From positions 2,232,001-2,296,000 of the forward strand of contig NZ_CP110139.1 of the NCBI RefSeq assembly GCF_025979885.1: DNA of 64,000 nt, read 5' to 3'. Below are positions 40,451 through 48,723 of this stretch, piece after piece. The position numbers were made by a program, and so were the translations under genes. The stretch comes from Hymenobacter sp. YIM 151500-1 (GTDB taxonomy: Bacteria > Bacteroidota > Bacteroidia > Cytophagales > Hymenobacteraceae). Numbering within the stretch: the first letter of the stretch is position 1; every line of letters begins with the position of its first letter. The notes beneath the pieces were generated by a model. It searched no databases. It had not been told where the DNA came from and saw nothing but the letters and a program-made list of their open reading frames with translations.

Positions 40451-42118
40451 AAGCACCCAGCTTCCCAGCATCACCAGGCCGCAGCCGATGATGTTGAACC
40501 AGAGGTAGCCGATATCGGTGCGCCAGAACAGGACCAGCACCAGCACCTGAGCTGCCACGGCCGACCAGAGCACGGCCCGGCCACCCACGCGCGGCAGGAA
40601 AAACGCCACCATAAAAATGCCCAGGATAGAGCCATAGAACAAGGAGCCCAGGATGTTGACAGCCTGAATCAGGTTTTCGAGGCGGGCGGCGAAGGTAGCA
40701 AAGCCGATGCCCAGCAGCCCCCACCCCACGGCCGCCCAGCGCGAGGCGCCCACGTAGTGCCGCTCCGGCTGTCCCGGCCGCGCCGGCTGGTACAGGTCCA
40801 CGACGGTGGTGGAAGCCAGGGCGTTGAGGCCGGCGGCGGCCGAGCCCATGGCCGCACTCAGCACCACGGCAATGAGCAGCCCCACCAGGCCCTGGGGCAA
40901 GTAGCGCAGCACGAAAGTCAGGAATACGTAGTCGGTGTCCTTGGCTTCGGCCGTGGGTACGGCCCGCTTCAGCAGGGCCTGGGTTTCCTGGCGCAGACCG
41001 GCGGTGGCGGCGGTGGTGGCTTGCAGGCGGGTTTGGGCAGCGGCTATGGCTTCCGCGTTGTTGGGCTGGTGCAGGGCCTGCACCAGCTGGCCCGCGGCTT
41101 GGCGCCGGGCTTCAAACAGGGTGGCGTGCTGCTGCTCCAGCTGGCGCAGGGCCGGGGCGTGCTCGGGGGAGCCGGCCACCCGTTCCAGCACGGGACGGTT
41201 GAAGCTGAGCGGGGGCGGGTTGAACTGGTAGAACACGAACAGCAGTACCCCAATCAAGAGAATACCGAACTGCATGGGCACCTTGAGCAGGCCGTTCATG
41301 AGCAGGCCTAGGCGGCTTTCGCGCACGTCGCGGCCGGCCAGGTAGCGCTGCACCTGGCTCTGGTCGGTGCCGAAGTAGGACAGGGCCAGAAACAAGCCCC
41401 CGGTCATACCCGACCAGAAGTTGTACCGGTCGTTGGGGTCGAAGTGAAAATCTACCAGGTTGAGCCGGCCCTGGTGCCCGGCCACCAGCAGAGCGTCCTG
41501 GAAGCCTACCTCGGCCGGCAGGTAGTGCACCAGCAGGTAGCCGGCCACCACCATGCCCGTGAAGATGACGGCCACCTGGCCCTGCTGGGTGACAGCCACG
41601 GCGCGGGTGCCGCCCGCCACGGTGTAGGCAATCATCAGCCCGCCAATCAGCCACACCGTCAGCTGAATATTCCAGCCCAGAATGGCCGACAGCACCAGGG
41701 CCGGGGCGTACAGCGAGAGGCCGTTGCTGAGCCCCCGCTGCACCAGAAACAGCAGGGCCGTGAAGGTGCGGGTGCGCCTATCGAAGCGGCCTTCCAGGTA
41801 CTCGTAGGCCGTAAACACCTGGAGGCGGTGGTAGATGGGCACGGCAAACACCGCAATCAGCACCATGGCCACGGGCAGGCCGAAGTAGAACTGAATAAAG
41901 CGCATGCCGTCGTCGTAGGCCTGGCCCGGCGTGCTTAGAAACGTAATGGCCGAGGCCTGGGTAGCCATGATGCTCAGCCCGATGCCCCACCACGACGCCT
42001 GCCGCCCGCCCAGCAGGTAGCCGTCCAGCGACTGGCCGGCCCGGCGCGTGCGCCAGGTGCCGTAGCCCACGATAAACAGCAGCGTGCCGCCCAGCACCAG
42101 CCAGTCGAGAATACTCAT
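40433..42118 (-). CDS. Sodium:solute symporter with a long helical insertion
   Basis: 561 residues. SSS features: LLGGRQASWWGIGLSIMATQ, the unwound-helix region TFLSTPGQAYDDG, AYEYLEGRFDRRTRTFTALL and a sodium site around LSAAMGSAAAGLNALASTTV. Residues 301-393 form a hydrophilic, Ala/Gln-rich insertion, probably a coiled coil (ALRQLEQQHATLFEARRQAA), between two membrane helices, which the other SSS gene at 29911 lacks. The C-terminal SRGER is translated from the GTGAGAGG tract of a family B repeat. It overlaps the small upstream gene by 4 bases (ATGA), so the two are translationally coupled. Confidence 0.92.
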   Translation of the reverse strand: MSILDWLVLGGTLLFIVGYGTWRTRRAGQSLDGYLLGGRQASWWGIGLSIMATQASAITFLSTPGQAYDDGMRFIQFYFGLPVAMVLIAVFAVPIYHRLQVFTAYEYLEGRFDRRTRTFTALLFLVQRGLSNGLSLYAPALVLSAILGWNIQLTVWLIGGLMIAYTVAGGTRAVAVTQQGQVAVIFTGMVVAGYLLVHYLPAEVGFQDALLVAGHQGRLNLVDFHFDPNDRYNFWSGMTGGLFLALSYFGTDQSQVQRYLAGRDVRESRLGLLMNGLLKVPMQFGILLIGVLLFVFYQFNPPPLSFNRPVLERVAGSPEHAPALRQLEQQHATLFEARRQAAGQLVQALHQPNNAEAIAAAQTRLQATTAATAGLRQETQALLKRAVPTAEAKDTDYVFLTFVLRYLPQGLVGLLIAVVLSAAMGSAAAGLNALASTTVVDLYQPARPGQPERHYVGASRWAAVGWGLLGIGFATFAARLENLIQAVNILGSLFYGSILGIFMVAFFLPRVGGRAVLWSAVAAQVLVLVLFWRTDIGYLWFNIIGCGLVMLGSWVLSRGER

Positions 42119-42330
42119 GCCGAAAACGCGCGGGTGAGGTAGGTAAACAGAACGATTTCGGCGGCCAGGGCCCCCAGCACCAGCCAGTACCAGTGGCGCC
42201 AGTTGGTGGTGTCGGGAACCTCACCCCCTAGCCCCCTGTCGTTCGCCTCACCCCCCCGGCCTCCCTCTCCGAAAAGGGAGAGGGGGGGGCCTGATGGTTT
42301 ATTGTGCTCTGTAGGAGTACTGTTATTCAT
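42115..42330 (-). CDS. Small membrane protein with repeat-derived N-terminal half, coupled to the symporter
   Basis: 71 residues. The C-terminal 30 (WRHWYWLVLGALAAEIVLFT onward) form one membrane helix and its stop overlaps the symporter start as ATGA, so it is a real, co-translated gene. Residues 13-36 (SGPPLSLFGEGGRGGEA...) are translated from a family A palindrome inserted between a plausible native start (MNNSTPTEHNK) and the helix. The frame stays open through the repeat. It overlaps the end of the PAP2 gene by 8 bases. The role may be as a symporter accessory subunit. Not a recognised family. Confidence 0.6.
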   Translation of the reverse strand: MNNSTPTEHNKPSGPPLSLFGEGGRGGEANDRGLGGEVPDTTNWRHWYWLVLGALAAEIVLFTYLTRAFSA

Positions 42331-42400
42331 GGAATGGACTAAAATTAGAGCTAGTTTCTAGTTCCCCCTCTCTTCTGGAGAGGGGGCTAGGGGGTGCGGG
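42217..42400. repeat. Family A repeat (copy 3), inserted in coding DNA
   Basis: Left unit AACCTCACCCCCTAGCCCCC at 42217 and right unit CTAGTTCCCCCTCTCTTCTG to GGGGGCTAGGGGGTG near 42398, with an extra CCCTCTCC-GAAA-GGGAGAGGG palindrome between. It spans the 5' end of the small membrane gene and the 3' end of the third PAP2 gene, both of which read through it. Confidence 0.85.
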
Positions 42401-43030
42401 CCGCAGCCAGCCGGTCAATACTTCAAAAACGCAGGTCAACACCAGCGCCACATACACGGCGGCTACTACGTCGCTGAGCCAGTGCATTTCCAGCGCCACC
42501 CGGCCCGCGGCTACCAGGCCCACAAAACCTAGCAGCCACGGCCGGGCCGGCGGAAACCGAAGCGCCAGCGGCAGCAATAGTCCTGCCACCCAGGCCGTGT
42601 GCCCGGACGGAAATGCGTCGAACCGCCCGGCCGTTTGCCAAAAGCCTGCGTCCGGTGCCATACCGCTCAGCACCTCCAGCGGGCGAGGCCGGTTGAAATA
42701 CGGTTTTAGCAGCTTCGTCGCCGCTTCGCTGCCCACCAGCGTCAGCAGGGTCACAAGCCAGACGGTGCTATGCGGCCGGCGCAGCAGGCGGAGCACCAGA
42801 AACAAGAGCAGCAAAGCCAGCCAGCCGACGGGCAGACCATGGTAGAAAAGCAGCTGCTGCAGCGCTTCAGACACCCACATAACGCCCGCAAAAAACGGTT
42901 TCAGCAGCGCCCCATGCTCGTGCACGAAGCGGGCCAGCGGCTCATCAACGCCGTCGATACTCAGCAGAAGCAGAGGTAACGTAAGCAGCGTGGCCCGGAG
43001 CAGCAGGCGTAGATAATGGCGAGTGGGCAT
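42323..43030 (-). CDS. PAP2-family phosphatase (third copy)
   Basis: 235 residues, about six membrane helices. Motifs KPYFNRPRP, PSGHTAW and GRVALEMHWLSD are intact, the last of the R-x5-H-x3-D form. The catalytic His and the domain layout are those of undecaprenyl-pyrophosphate or phosphatidate phosphatases. It is more distant from the two copies at 16-18 kb than those are from each other. The last 25 residues (PSPLSRREGELETSSNFSPF) are translated from the family A repeat. It overlaps the small membrane gene by 8 bases. Confidence 0.9.
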   Translation of the reverse strand: MPTRHYLRLLLRATLLTLPLLLLSIDGVDEPLARFVHEHGALLKPFFAGVMWVSEALQQLLFYHGLPVGWLALLLLFLVLRLLRRPHSTVWLVTLLTLVGSEAATKLLKPYFNRPRPLEVLSGMAPDAGFWQTAGRFDAFPSGHTAWVAGLLLPLALRFPPARPWLLGFVGLVAAGRVALEMHWLSDVVAAVYVALVLTCVFEVLTGWLRPAPPSPLSRREGELETSSNFSPFHE

Positions 43031-43103
43031 TTGTTGTAGTAAGTCGGCGCACGAGCAGCGCAGGTAGACACGTGTGACGCAACTGATAGTAGAGTAGTAG
43101 AGA

Positions 43104-43285
43104 CTGGCGCGAGTTTAGCGCAGCGTAACTCGTGCCGATAATGCCAGGAGGCTGCGCCTCCCCACGCCAGAACGACCGACGCCTGCTCCTGGTGGCCTGG
43201 TACCGGCTTGCCGCTGGCGCGGCAGTGGAGGCCCAGCCTCCACGTTATTGTCGGCACGAGTTACGCTGCGCTAAACTCGCGCCAG
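43104..43285. repeat. Long inverted repeat, family G
   Basis: Arms 43104-43160 and 43226-43285: CTGGCGCGAGTTTAGCGCAG on the left pairs with CTGCGCTAAACTCGCGCCAG on the right, perfect over the first 34 bp or so, then imperfect (GTGCCGATAATGCCAGGAGG / GGAGGC...). The loop contains CGCCAGAACGAC. It lies between the PAP2 start and the deacetylase stop. Confidence 0.92.
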
Positions 43286-43302
43286 CGGTGCTTAACTCAG
43301 CG

Positions 43303-45945
43303 TTACTTGCCCAGCGACACCAGGTTGGTGAACAGGCGGTAGGCGCCGGGCACGCCGGCGGGCAGCTCGCGGAAGAAGCTCAGGCCGGTGTAGATGTAGT
43401 GGCCCTTGCCGTAGGGCGCCACCAGGATGGCGCTTTCCTTGGGCGTTTCGCCGGGGTCCTGGGAGCTGATGACGGTCTGGTACTTCGGGTCCCACTGACT
43501 GGGGTAGTACAAGCCTTGCTCCTGCACCCAGCCGTCAAAATCCCTGGTGCTGATGCGGTTGGGGCCCGCCAGCACTGGGTGCTGAGGATTTAGCAGTTTC
43601 ACCGGAGCATTTTCCACCGTCACGCGGTCCGAGGACAGCTTCAACGGGTAGGGGCCGATTTCGGGCAGCACCACCCCGCGGTTCGTGACGTACTGCACCA
43701 CCAGGTTGCCGCCGTTTTCGACGTAGCGTAACAGGGTGGGTTGCAGGGTTTTGAGGCGGTCCACGGTGTTATAGGCCCTTACCCCCAGCACCACGGCGTC
43801 GAAGCGGCGCAGGTTCTGGTCGGTCAGGTCTTCGGGCTTGAGCAGGGTCACGGTGTAGCCGATTTGGCGCAGGGCGTCGGGCACCTCGTCGCCGGCCCCC
43901 ATCAGGTAGCCGATTTCCTGACCGCGGCGCTTCAGGTCCAGCTTCACCAGCGGGGCCACGGCTTCGGGGAAGAGAATCTGGGTGGGAATATGGTTGTACT
44001 CGATGGCTTGGTAGCCGCGCGAATACGCCTGCCCATCCACCGTAGCCACGGCCCGCAGCTCGGCGCGGCCCTCGGCGGCTCCCGCCCCTGGTTGCACCCG
44101 GAACTGCACAGTCTGCTCGGCGTCTTTGGCCCCCAGCTCAAATGGAATGCTGGCTGGCTCGGCTTTCCACCCGGCCGGCAGCGTGAGGGCCAGCGTGCCT
44201 TTTACGCCTGCCTTGCCGGCCCGCAAGGTCACGGGAATGGTCTTGGGCTGGGCGTCGGCAAACACGTAGGCCCGGCCGGCAATGTTCACCATCACGGGCG
44301 GCACCACGGCCAGCGGGCGGTACTTCTCCCCTTCTACTGGGTCGGTGCTTTTGTATTGAACGGGAACGGTAATCGGCGTCAGCTCGTCACTTTTCAAAAA
44401 AATACCAAGCTCAGCTACGAGTGGGTTCTCAGGCAAGCCAATTAATTCCCGTTGCGGCACATCTTGCTTGCCGTTGAGGACCTTTGTTTTCTTTTTTTCC
44501 ACAAAAAGCTCAGGTACCCGCAGAACCGACAATGGCGGGTAAATGGTGAACCCCTGATAGCCTATTGCATACTTATTGGGCAGCTTGTACATGCCGGTGG
44601 TGCCCACCTCACGCAACCAATATGGTTGTGTGCTGGTGATAAAAGAAAATATGTTGCCGCGCACATTAACTCGCGCAGCTTTGCCAACCTCAATTTTGAG
44701 GGGGCCATTCATAATAGTATCTGCATTCAGGCCGCCGATTGACAACAGGGCGGTAATCTCTATTGGCTTAGCAGACCTGTTCGTTACTTCCAGCGTCATG
44801 CGCATCGGCTGGCCTGACACAACAGAAGCTTCCGAGGCAACAACTTCGGCATAAATGCTCCGGCACGCCCAAATAAGGCTCTCCACCTCAGTGTATTTTT
44901 CTGCTGGCCAAAAATCTGTTTTCGCCGGCTCTGTTGGTTTTTGCTGAAGCGCCTCCCGCACCTTTAGCAGCCCCGCCACACTCGCCGCCGGGTCGTTAGG
45001 GTCGTACTTCCGAATCACCTCGTCTATCATCTTCCCAATGGCCGCACCGCCGGGCACCCGGTTCCAGGTCAGGTCCACGCCGTCGAACAAATCCGTCTTG
45101 GCCGGCTCGCCTTTCAGCAGCTGTAGATACTCCAGGGCCTCGCCGCGCTGGGCGCTGCTCCCGAAGCCCTGGCTTTTGTGCTGGGAGCGGCTGCGGGCGG
45201 CTATTTCGCCGTAGCTCTGGCCTAGCAGCGGGTTGTAGCCACCGGCGTCGAGCTTGAGGTAGCCGCTCAGGTCCTCACCGGGCTTCACGAAAAAGGAGCC
45301 GGTGTTCCAGAACAGGCGCTTGGGCTGCCAGGGCTGCACGTATTGCAGCTGCTCGGGAAAGCGCTTCGGGTCGCCGGCCGCCGAGAAAGCCTCGATGGCC
45401 AGCAGGCAGGAGGCGGTGTGGTGGCCGTGGCCGGCGCGGGCGTCGGGCGGGAAGCGAGTAATGAGCACGTCGGGGCGGCGCTGCCGAATGGTCCACACCA
45501 TATCGGCCAGCACCTGCTCCTTGTCCCAGATGGTGAAGGTTTCCTCGGCGGTTTTGGAGAAGCCGAAGTCGTTGGCGCGGGTAAAGAACTGCCGGCCCCC
45601 ATCAATGCGGCGGGCTGCCAGCAGCTCCTGGGTCCGAATCACGCCCAGCCCCTCGCGCAGCTCCGGGCCGATGAGGTTCTGGCCCCCGTCGCCGCGGGTG
45701 AGGCTGAGGTAGCCGGTTTCTACCAGGCGGCCGTTGGCGAGGTAGGCAATCAGGCGGGTGTTTTCGTCGTCGGGGTGGGCGGCAATGTAAAGGGCCGAGC
45801 CCAGCACGTTCAGCTTTTTTAGCCCCAGCAGAATGTCACTGGACGACCAGACCTTGGGCGCCTGGGCAGCGGCGGTGAATGCGTGAATAAGCGAATGAGT
45901 GAGTATAGCCGCCAGCAGAGCGGCGCGAAGCAGACGAAGGCGCAT
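43303..45945 (-). CDS. PIG-L family deacetylase with large C-terminal region
   Basis: 880 residues. Signal peptide near the start (LLAAILTHSLIHAFTAAAQA). The PIG-L zinc motif AHPDDE is at 56-61, followed by LTRGDGGQNLIG and the distal His region DARAGHGHHTAS. These enzymes remove N-acetyl groups from sugars such as GlcNAc linked to a lipid or polymer. The remaining 550 residues contain beta-sandwich segments (RMTLEVTNRSAKPIEITALL) and end with a glutamine-amidotransferase-like fold (DAVVLGVRAYNTVDRLKTLQ). Between about 44340 and 44960 the codon use becomes AT-rich. The ATG at 45945 is set by the signal peptide and the TATCTTTA element 26 bases upstream. Confidence 0.92.
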   Translation of the reverse strand: MRLRLLRAALLAAILTHSLIHAFTAAAQAPKVWSSSDILLGLKKLNVLGSALYIAAHPDDENTRLIAYLANGRLVETGYLSLTRGDGGQNLIGPELREGLGVIRTQELLAARRIDGGRQFFTRANDFGFSKTAEETFTIWDKEQVLADMVWTIRQRRPDVLITRFPPDARAGHGHHTASCLLAIEAFSAAGDPKRFPEQLQYVQPWQPKRLFWNTGSFFVKPGEDLSGYLKLDAGGYNPLLGQSYGEIAARSRSQHKSQGFGSSAQRGEALEYLQLLKGEPAKTDLFDGVDLTWNRVPGGAAIGKMIDEVIRKYDPNDPAASVAGLLKVREALQQKPTEPAKTDFWPAEKYTEVESLIWACRSIYAEVVASEASVVSGQPMRMTLEVTNRSAKPIEITALLSIGGLNADTIMNGPLKIEVGKAARVNVRGNIFSFITSTQPYWLREVGTTGMYKLPNKYAIGYQGFTIYPPLSVLRVPELFVEKKKTKVLNGKQDVPQRELIGLPENPLVAELGIFLKSDELTPITVPVQYKSTDPVEGEKYRPLAVVPPVMVNIAGRAYVFADAQPKTIPVTLRAGKAGVKGTLALTLPAGWKAEPASIPFELGAKDAEQTVQFRVQPGAGAAEGRAELRAVATVDGQAYSRGYQAIEYNHIPTQILFPEAVAPLVKLDLKRRGQEIGYLMGAGDEVPDALRQIGYTVTLLKPEDLTDQNLRRFDAVVLGVRAYNTVDRLKTLQPTLLRYVENGGNLVVQYVTNRGVVLPEIGPYPLKLSSDRVTVENAPVKLLNPQHPVLAGPNRISTRDFDGWVQEQGLYYPSQWDPKYQTVISSQDPGETPKESAILVAPYGKGHYIYTGLSFFRELPAGVPGAYRLFTNLVSLGK

Positions 45946-45971
45946 TCGGAGCAGAAAATGAGGCAGGGTGG

Positions 45972-45979
45972 TAAAGATA
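45972..45979 (-). promoter_or_regulatory. Near-consensus -7 element for the PIG-L gene
   Basis: The minus strand reads TATCTTTA (one mismatch to TAnnTTTG) 26 bases before the ATG. Confidence 0.4.
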
Positions 45980-46029
45980 CTGTGGCGCAGCGGTGTAGTG
46001 CGAATTATAGCTACCTCAAGTTGCAGAGC

Positions 46030-46245
46030 AGCTAAGACTAGAGCTAGGGCTAGTTCCCCTCCTTGGAAAGGAGGGGCTAGGGGTGGTTGATGGGCGTCTG
46101 AGTTTCTGGATCTAGTTGCCTCACCCTCACCTTCTCTCCGCAAAAGGCAGTGGTTCTAGTTTCTAATGTTCGTTCTACTGGTAATCAACCACCCCTAGCC
46201 CCTCCTTTCCAAGGAGGGGAACTAGCCCTAGCTCTAGTCTTAGCT
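46030..46245. repeat. Large perfect inverted repeat, family A (copy 4)
   Basis: Arms 46030-46090 and 46185-46245 are perfect reverse complements over 61 bases, beginning AGCTAAGACTAGAGCTAGGG. Each arm holds an inner palindrome CCCCTCCTTGGAAAGGAGGGG (21 bases; core CCCCTCC-TTGGAAA-GGAGGGG). The 94-base centre has a degraded family A unit and TGTTCGTTCT. The gap between the divergent deacetylase and subtilase genes (45946-46336) is mostly this element. Confidence 0.97.
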
Positions 46246-46336
46246 GTAGGTAGCTACGAAGTTCGCGCTATAGCCTTGCCCGCTTTTCGCCAACTTGCGT
46301 ACATCCTGCTTTCTGTCTGCGTTTGTTCTCGATTTG

Positions 46337-47974
46337 ATGTCGTTTCCTCTTCGCACCCTGGGCCTGGCCTTGCTGCTGCCCACGCTGGCCCTGGCCCAGC
46401 AACCTACCTCCCCTCCCGCACCTGCTGCCACCTCTTCCCAATGGTATCTGCTCGACCCCGAGCAAGATAAAGCCATGGGCATCAGTGCCCGCCGCGCTTA
46501 CCAGGAGCTACTGGCCGGCCGGCCCAGCCAGCCCGTGCTGGTGGCTGTCATCGACGGGGGCATCGACAGCACCCACCAGGACCTGAAGCGGGTGCTGTGG
46601 CGCAACCCGCGCGAGGTGCCCGGCAACGGCCAGGACGACGACCGAAACGGCTACCCCGACGACGTGCGCGGCTGGAACTTCCTGGGCGGCCCCGACGGCC
46701 GCAGCATCGACGTGGAAACCCTGGAAGACACCCGCCTGCTGGCCCGCCTCCAGCCTCTGTACGCCGGCAAAACCCGCACTGCCGTGCCGACGGCCAAGCG
46801 CGCCGAGTACGACTTGTACCTCAAGGTGAAGAAAAGCTACGAGGCCAAGGTGAAGGAAAACACCGACCGCCTCAAGGAAATGCAGCAGGCCTACGACGAC
46901 ACCCGCCAGGGCGCCGAAGGGCTGCGGCAGGTGCTGGGCGTAGCCCGCCTCGACACGGCCACCCTGCGCCGCCCTCCCTCCCAGGACCCGGCCCTGCTGC
47001 GGGCCACCTCGGGCCTCTACGCCAACCTGCGCCAGGCCGGCTACGGTGCCCTGGAAGATGTGCTGGAAGAAATTCAAGACGGCATTAAGGAGACGAAAAA
47101 CCTGCTCGACTACGGCCTCAACCCTAAGTATACCCCCCGCGCCGAGGTGGTGCAGGACCGCCCCGACGACGTGCAGCAGCGCACCTACGGTAACCCCGAC
47201 TCCCACGGCCCCGACCCCGGCCACGGCACCCACGTGGCCGGCATCATCGGCGCCGACCGAGAAAACGGCCTGGGCATCGACGGCGTAGCCGGTAACGTGC
47301 GGCTGCTAGCCGTGCGGGCCGTGCCCAACGGCGACGAGCGGGACAAAGACGTGGCCAACGCCATTCGCTACGCCGTGGACCAGGGGGCTCAGATCATCAA
47401 CATGAGCTTCGGCAAGTACTACTCGCCCCAGCGGGCAGCCGTGGAAGACGCCATCCGGTACGCGGCCAGCAAAAACGTGCTGCTGGTGCACTCGGCCGGC
47501 AACGAGTCGCAGAACCTCGACCAGCAGGTGCAGTATCCAGCGTCGGTGTACCAGAATGGGCAGCGCATTCCAAATATGATTACCGTGGGTGCCTCGGCCC
47601 GCACCAACGACGAGAACCTGGTGGCCGAATTTTCCAACTACAGCAAAACGCAGGTAGACGTGTTTGCGCCCGGCTCCCAGATTTACTCCACCCTGCCCCA
47701 GGGCCGTTTCGGCAACATGAGCGGCACCAGCATGGCCGCGCCGGTAGTGTCGGGCATGGCGGCGGTGCTCAAGTCGTACTTTCCGCAGCTCACGGCCGAG
47801 CAGCTCAAGCGCATCATCCTGGCTTCGGCCGCGCCCACCCACACCCGCGTGCGCCAGCCTGGCTCCGACAAGCTGGTGGACTTCGCGGACCTGTCGCAGA
47901 CCGGCGGCGTCGTGAACCTGTACCGCGCCGTGCAGCTGGCCCAGCAGGAAAGCCAGACCACCGGCAGCCGCTAA
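46337..47974 (+). CDS. Subtilisin-like serine peptidase (S8) with long insertion
   Basis: 545 residues. Signal peptide ends at LALA-Q. The catalytic triad is D73 (VAVIDGGID), H296 (GHGTHVAG) and S465 (GTSMAAP), with oxyanion Asn in VLLVHSAGNES. The gap between Asp and His is 223 residues instead of about 30-40, because a helical insertion (about 115-280) is present, rich in Lys and Glu (LKVKKSYEAKVKENTDRLKE). The insertion may form a stalk or regulatory lid. No clear propeptide (I9) was seen. Probably secreted to the periplasm or surface. Starts at 46337, its own unit. Confidence 0.93.
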   Translation: MSFPLRTLGLALLLPTLALAQQPTSPPAPAATSSQWYLLDPEQDKAMGISARRAYQELLAGRPSQPVLVAVIDGGIDSTHQDLKRVLWRNPREVPGNGQDDDRNGYPDDVRGWNFLGGPDGRSIDVETLEDTRLLARLQPLYAGKTRTAVPTAKRAEYDLYLKVKKSYEAKVKENTDRLKEMQQAYDDTRQGAEGLRQVLGVARLDTATLRRPPSQDPALLRATSGLYANLRQAGYGALEDVLEEIQDGIKETKNLLDYGLNPKYTPRAEVVQDRPDDVQQRTYGNPDSHGPDPGHGTHVAGIIGADRENGLGIDGVAGNVRLLAVRAVPNGDERDKDVANAIRYAVDQGAQIINMSFGKYYSPQRAAVEDAIRYAASKNVLLVHSAGNESQNLDQQVQYPASVYQNGQRIPNMITVGASARTNDENLVAEFSNYSKTQVDVFAPGSQIYSTLPQGRFGNMSGTSMAAPVVSGMAAVLKSYFPQLTAEQLKRIILASAAPTHTRVRQPGSDKLVDFADLSQTGGVVNLYRAVQLAQQESQTTGSR

Positions 47975-47994
47975 GGGGCAACTTGCTCCCTTGT

Positions 47995-48050
47995 AACTCA
48001 AAAAGCTCAACGCCTCTGCTGTACAGCGGAGGCGTTGAGCTTTTTGAGTT
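47995..48050. terminator. Bidirectional intrinsic terminator
   Basis: AACTCAAAAAGCTCAACGCC and its complement form a stem of over 20 bp, with a small inner palindrome GCTGTACAGC. It lies between the converging subtilase and DUF805 genes. Confidence 0.85.
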
Positions 48051-48115
48051 ATGCGTTTCTTCTTTACTGAAAAGCCAGCCACCACCAGCTGGCTTGCGCC
48101 CCTGCTACAGGCAGC

Positions 48116-48481
48116 TTAAGCGGCAGCAGCCACGCGCCAAACGGGCATCTGAATAGGAGTCGAAACCCGGCGCTGCCGAACAGCCCGGGGACGGCTGGGC
48201 AGCAGCAGCAGCGCCACCAGTAGGGCCCAGTTGAGTACCGGCGTAATCAGCAGGATGGCGTAGAAGCCGCTACGGCCTATGTCGTGCAGGCGCCGCACGG
48301 CTAGCCCGGCCACCAGCGCCGTGCTTACCAGCCACAGGCCCGAGGCCAGCAGCACCGGCGGCAGCTGGCCCGTGGGAGTCAGGGCGTAGAGCAGTACCAA
48401 CGGGAGCAGCACCGGAAATATTTCCAGCGCAAACGCTACACGGCCCTGCCGCCCCCGTACCAAGGAGTAAAGTTGTATCAA
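48116..48481 (-). CDS. DUF805-family membrane protein
   Basis: 121 residues with three to four membrane helices. The DUF805 signature RRLHDIGRSGFYAIL (63-77) follows the second helix. The C-terminal tail is Arg-rich and hydrophilic. Function unknown in all known members. The N-terminus starts with MIQLYSLVRGRQGRVAFALE, as in typical DUF805 proteins, so the start is secure. Converges on the subtilase gene. Confidence 0.88.
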   Translation of the reverse strand: MIQLYSLVRGRQGRVAFALEIFPVLLPLVLLYALTPTGQLPPVLLASGLWLVSTALVAGLAVRRLHDIGRSGFYAILLITPVLNWALLVALLLLPSRPRAVRQRRVSTPIQMPVWRVAAAA

Positions 48482-48723
48482 CCGCCACTGAGTTAGCGCC
48501 GCCGACGTTGGCGGTGGAGTTCAGCATTCAAAATTCTTGCCAGGTACGGCCAGGGTACCAGCTCCTGGCCGGGCGCTAAGCTCAAGGTGGCGTTTATTCC
48601 TGGCTACACCAGCTCAGGCCACGATGCAGCGACGTGACCCGGCGGTCGGCGGAGCCACGGGGTGCGTTGCTACACCGTGGCCTAAACTGCCACAGGTCCC
48701 CTGGGTCTTGCTACCTTCGTTTT

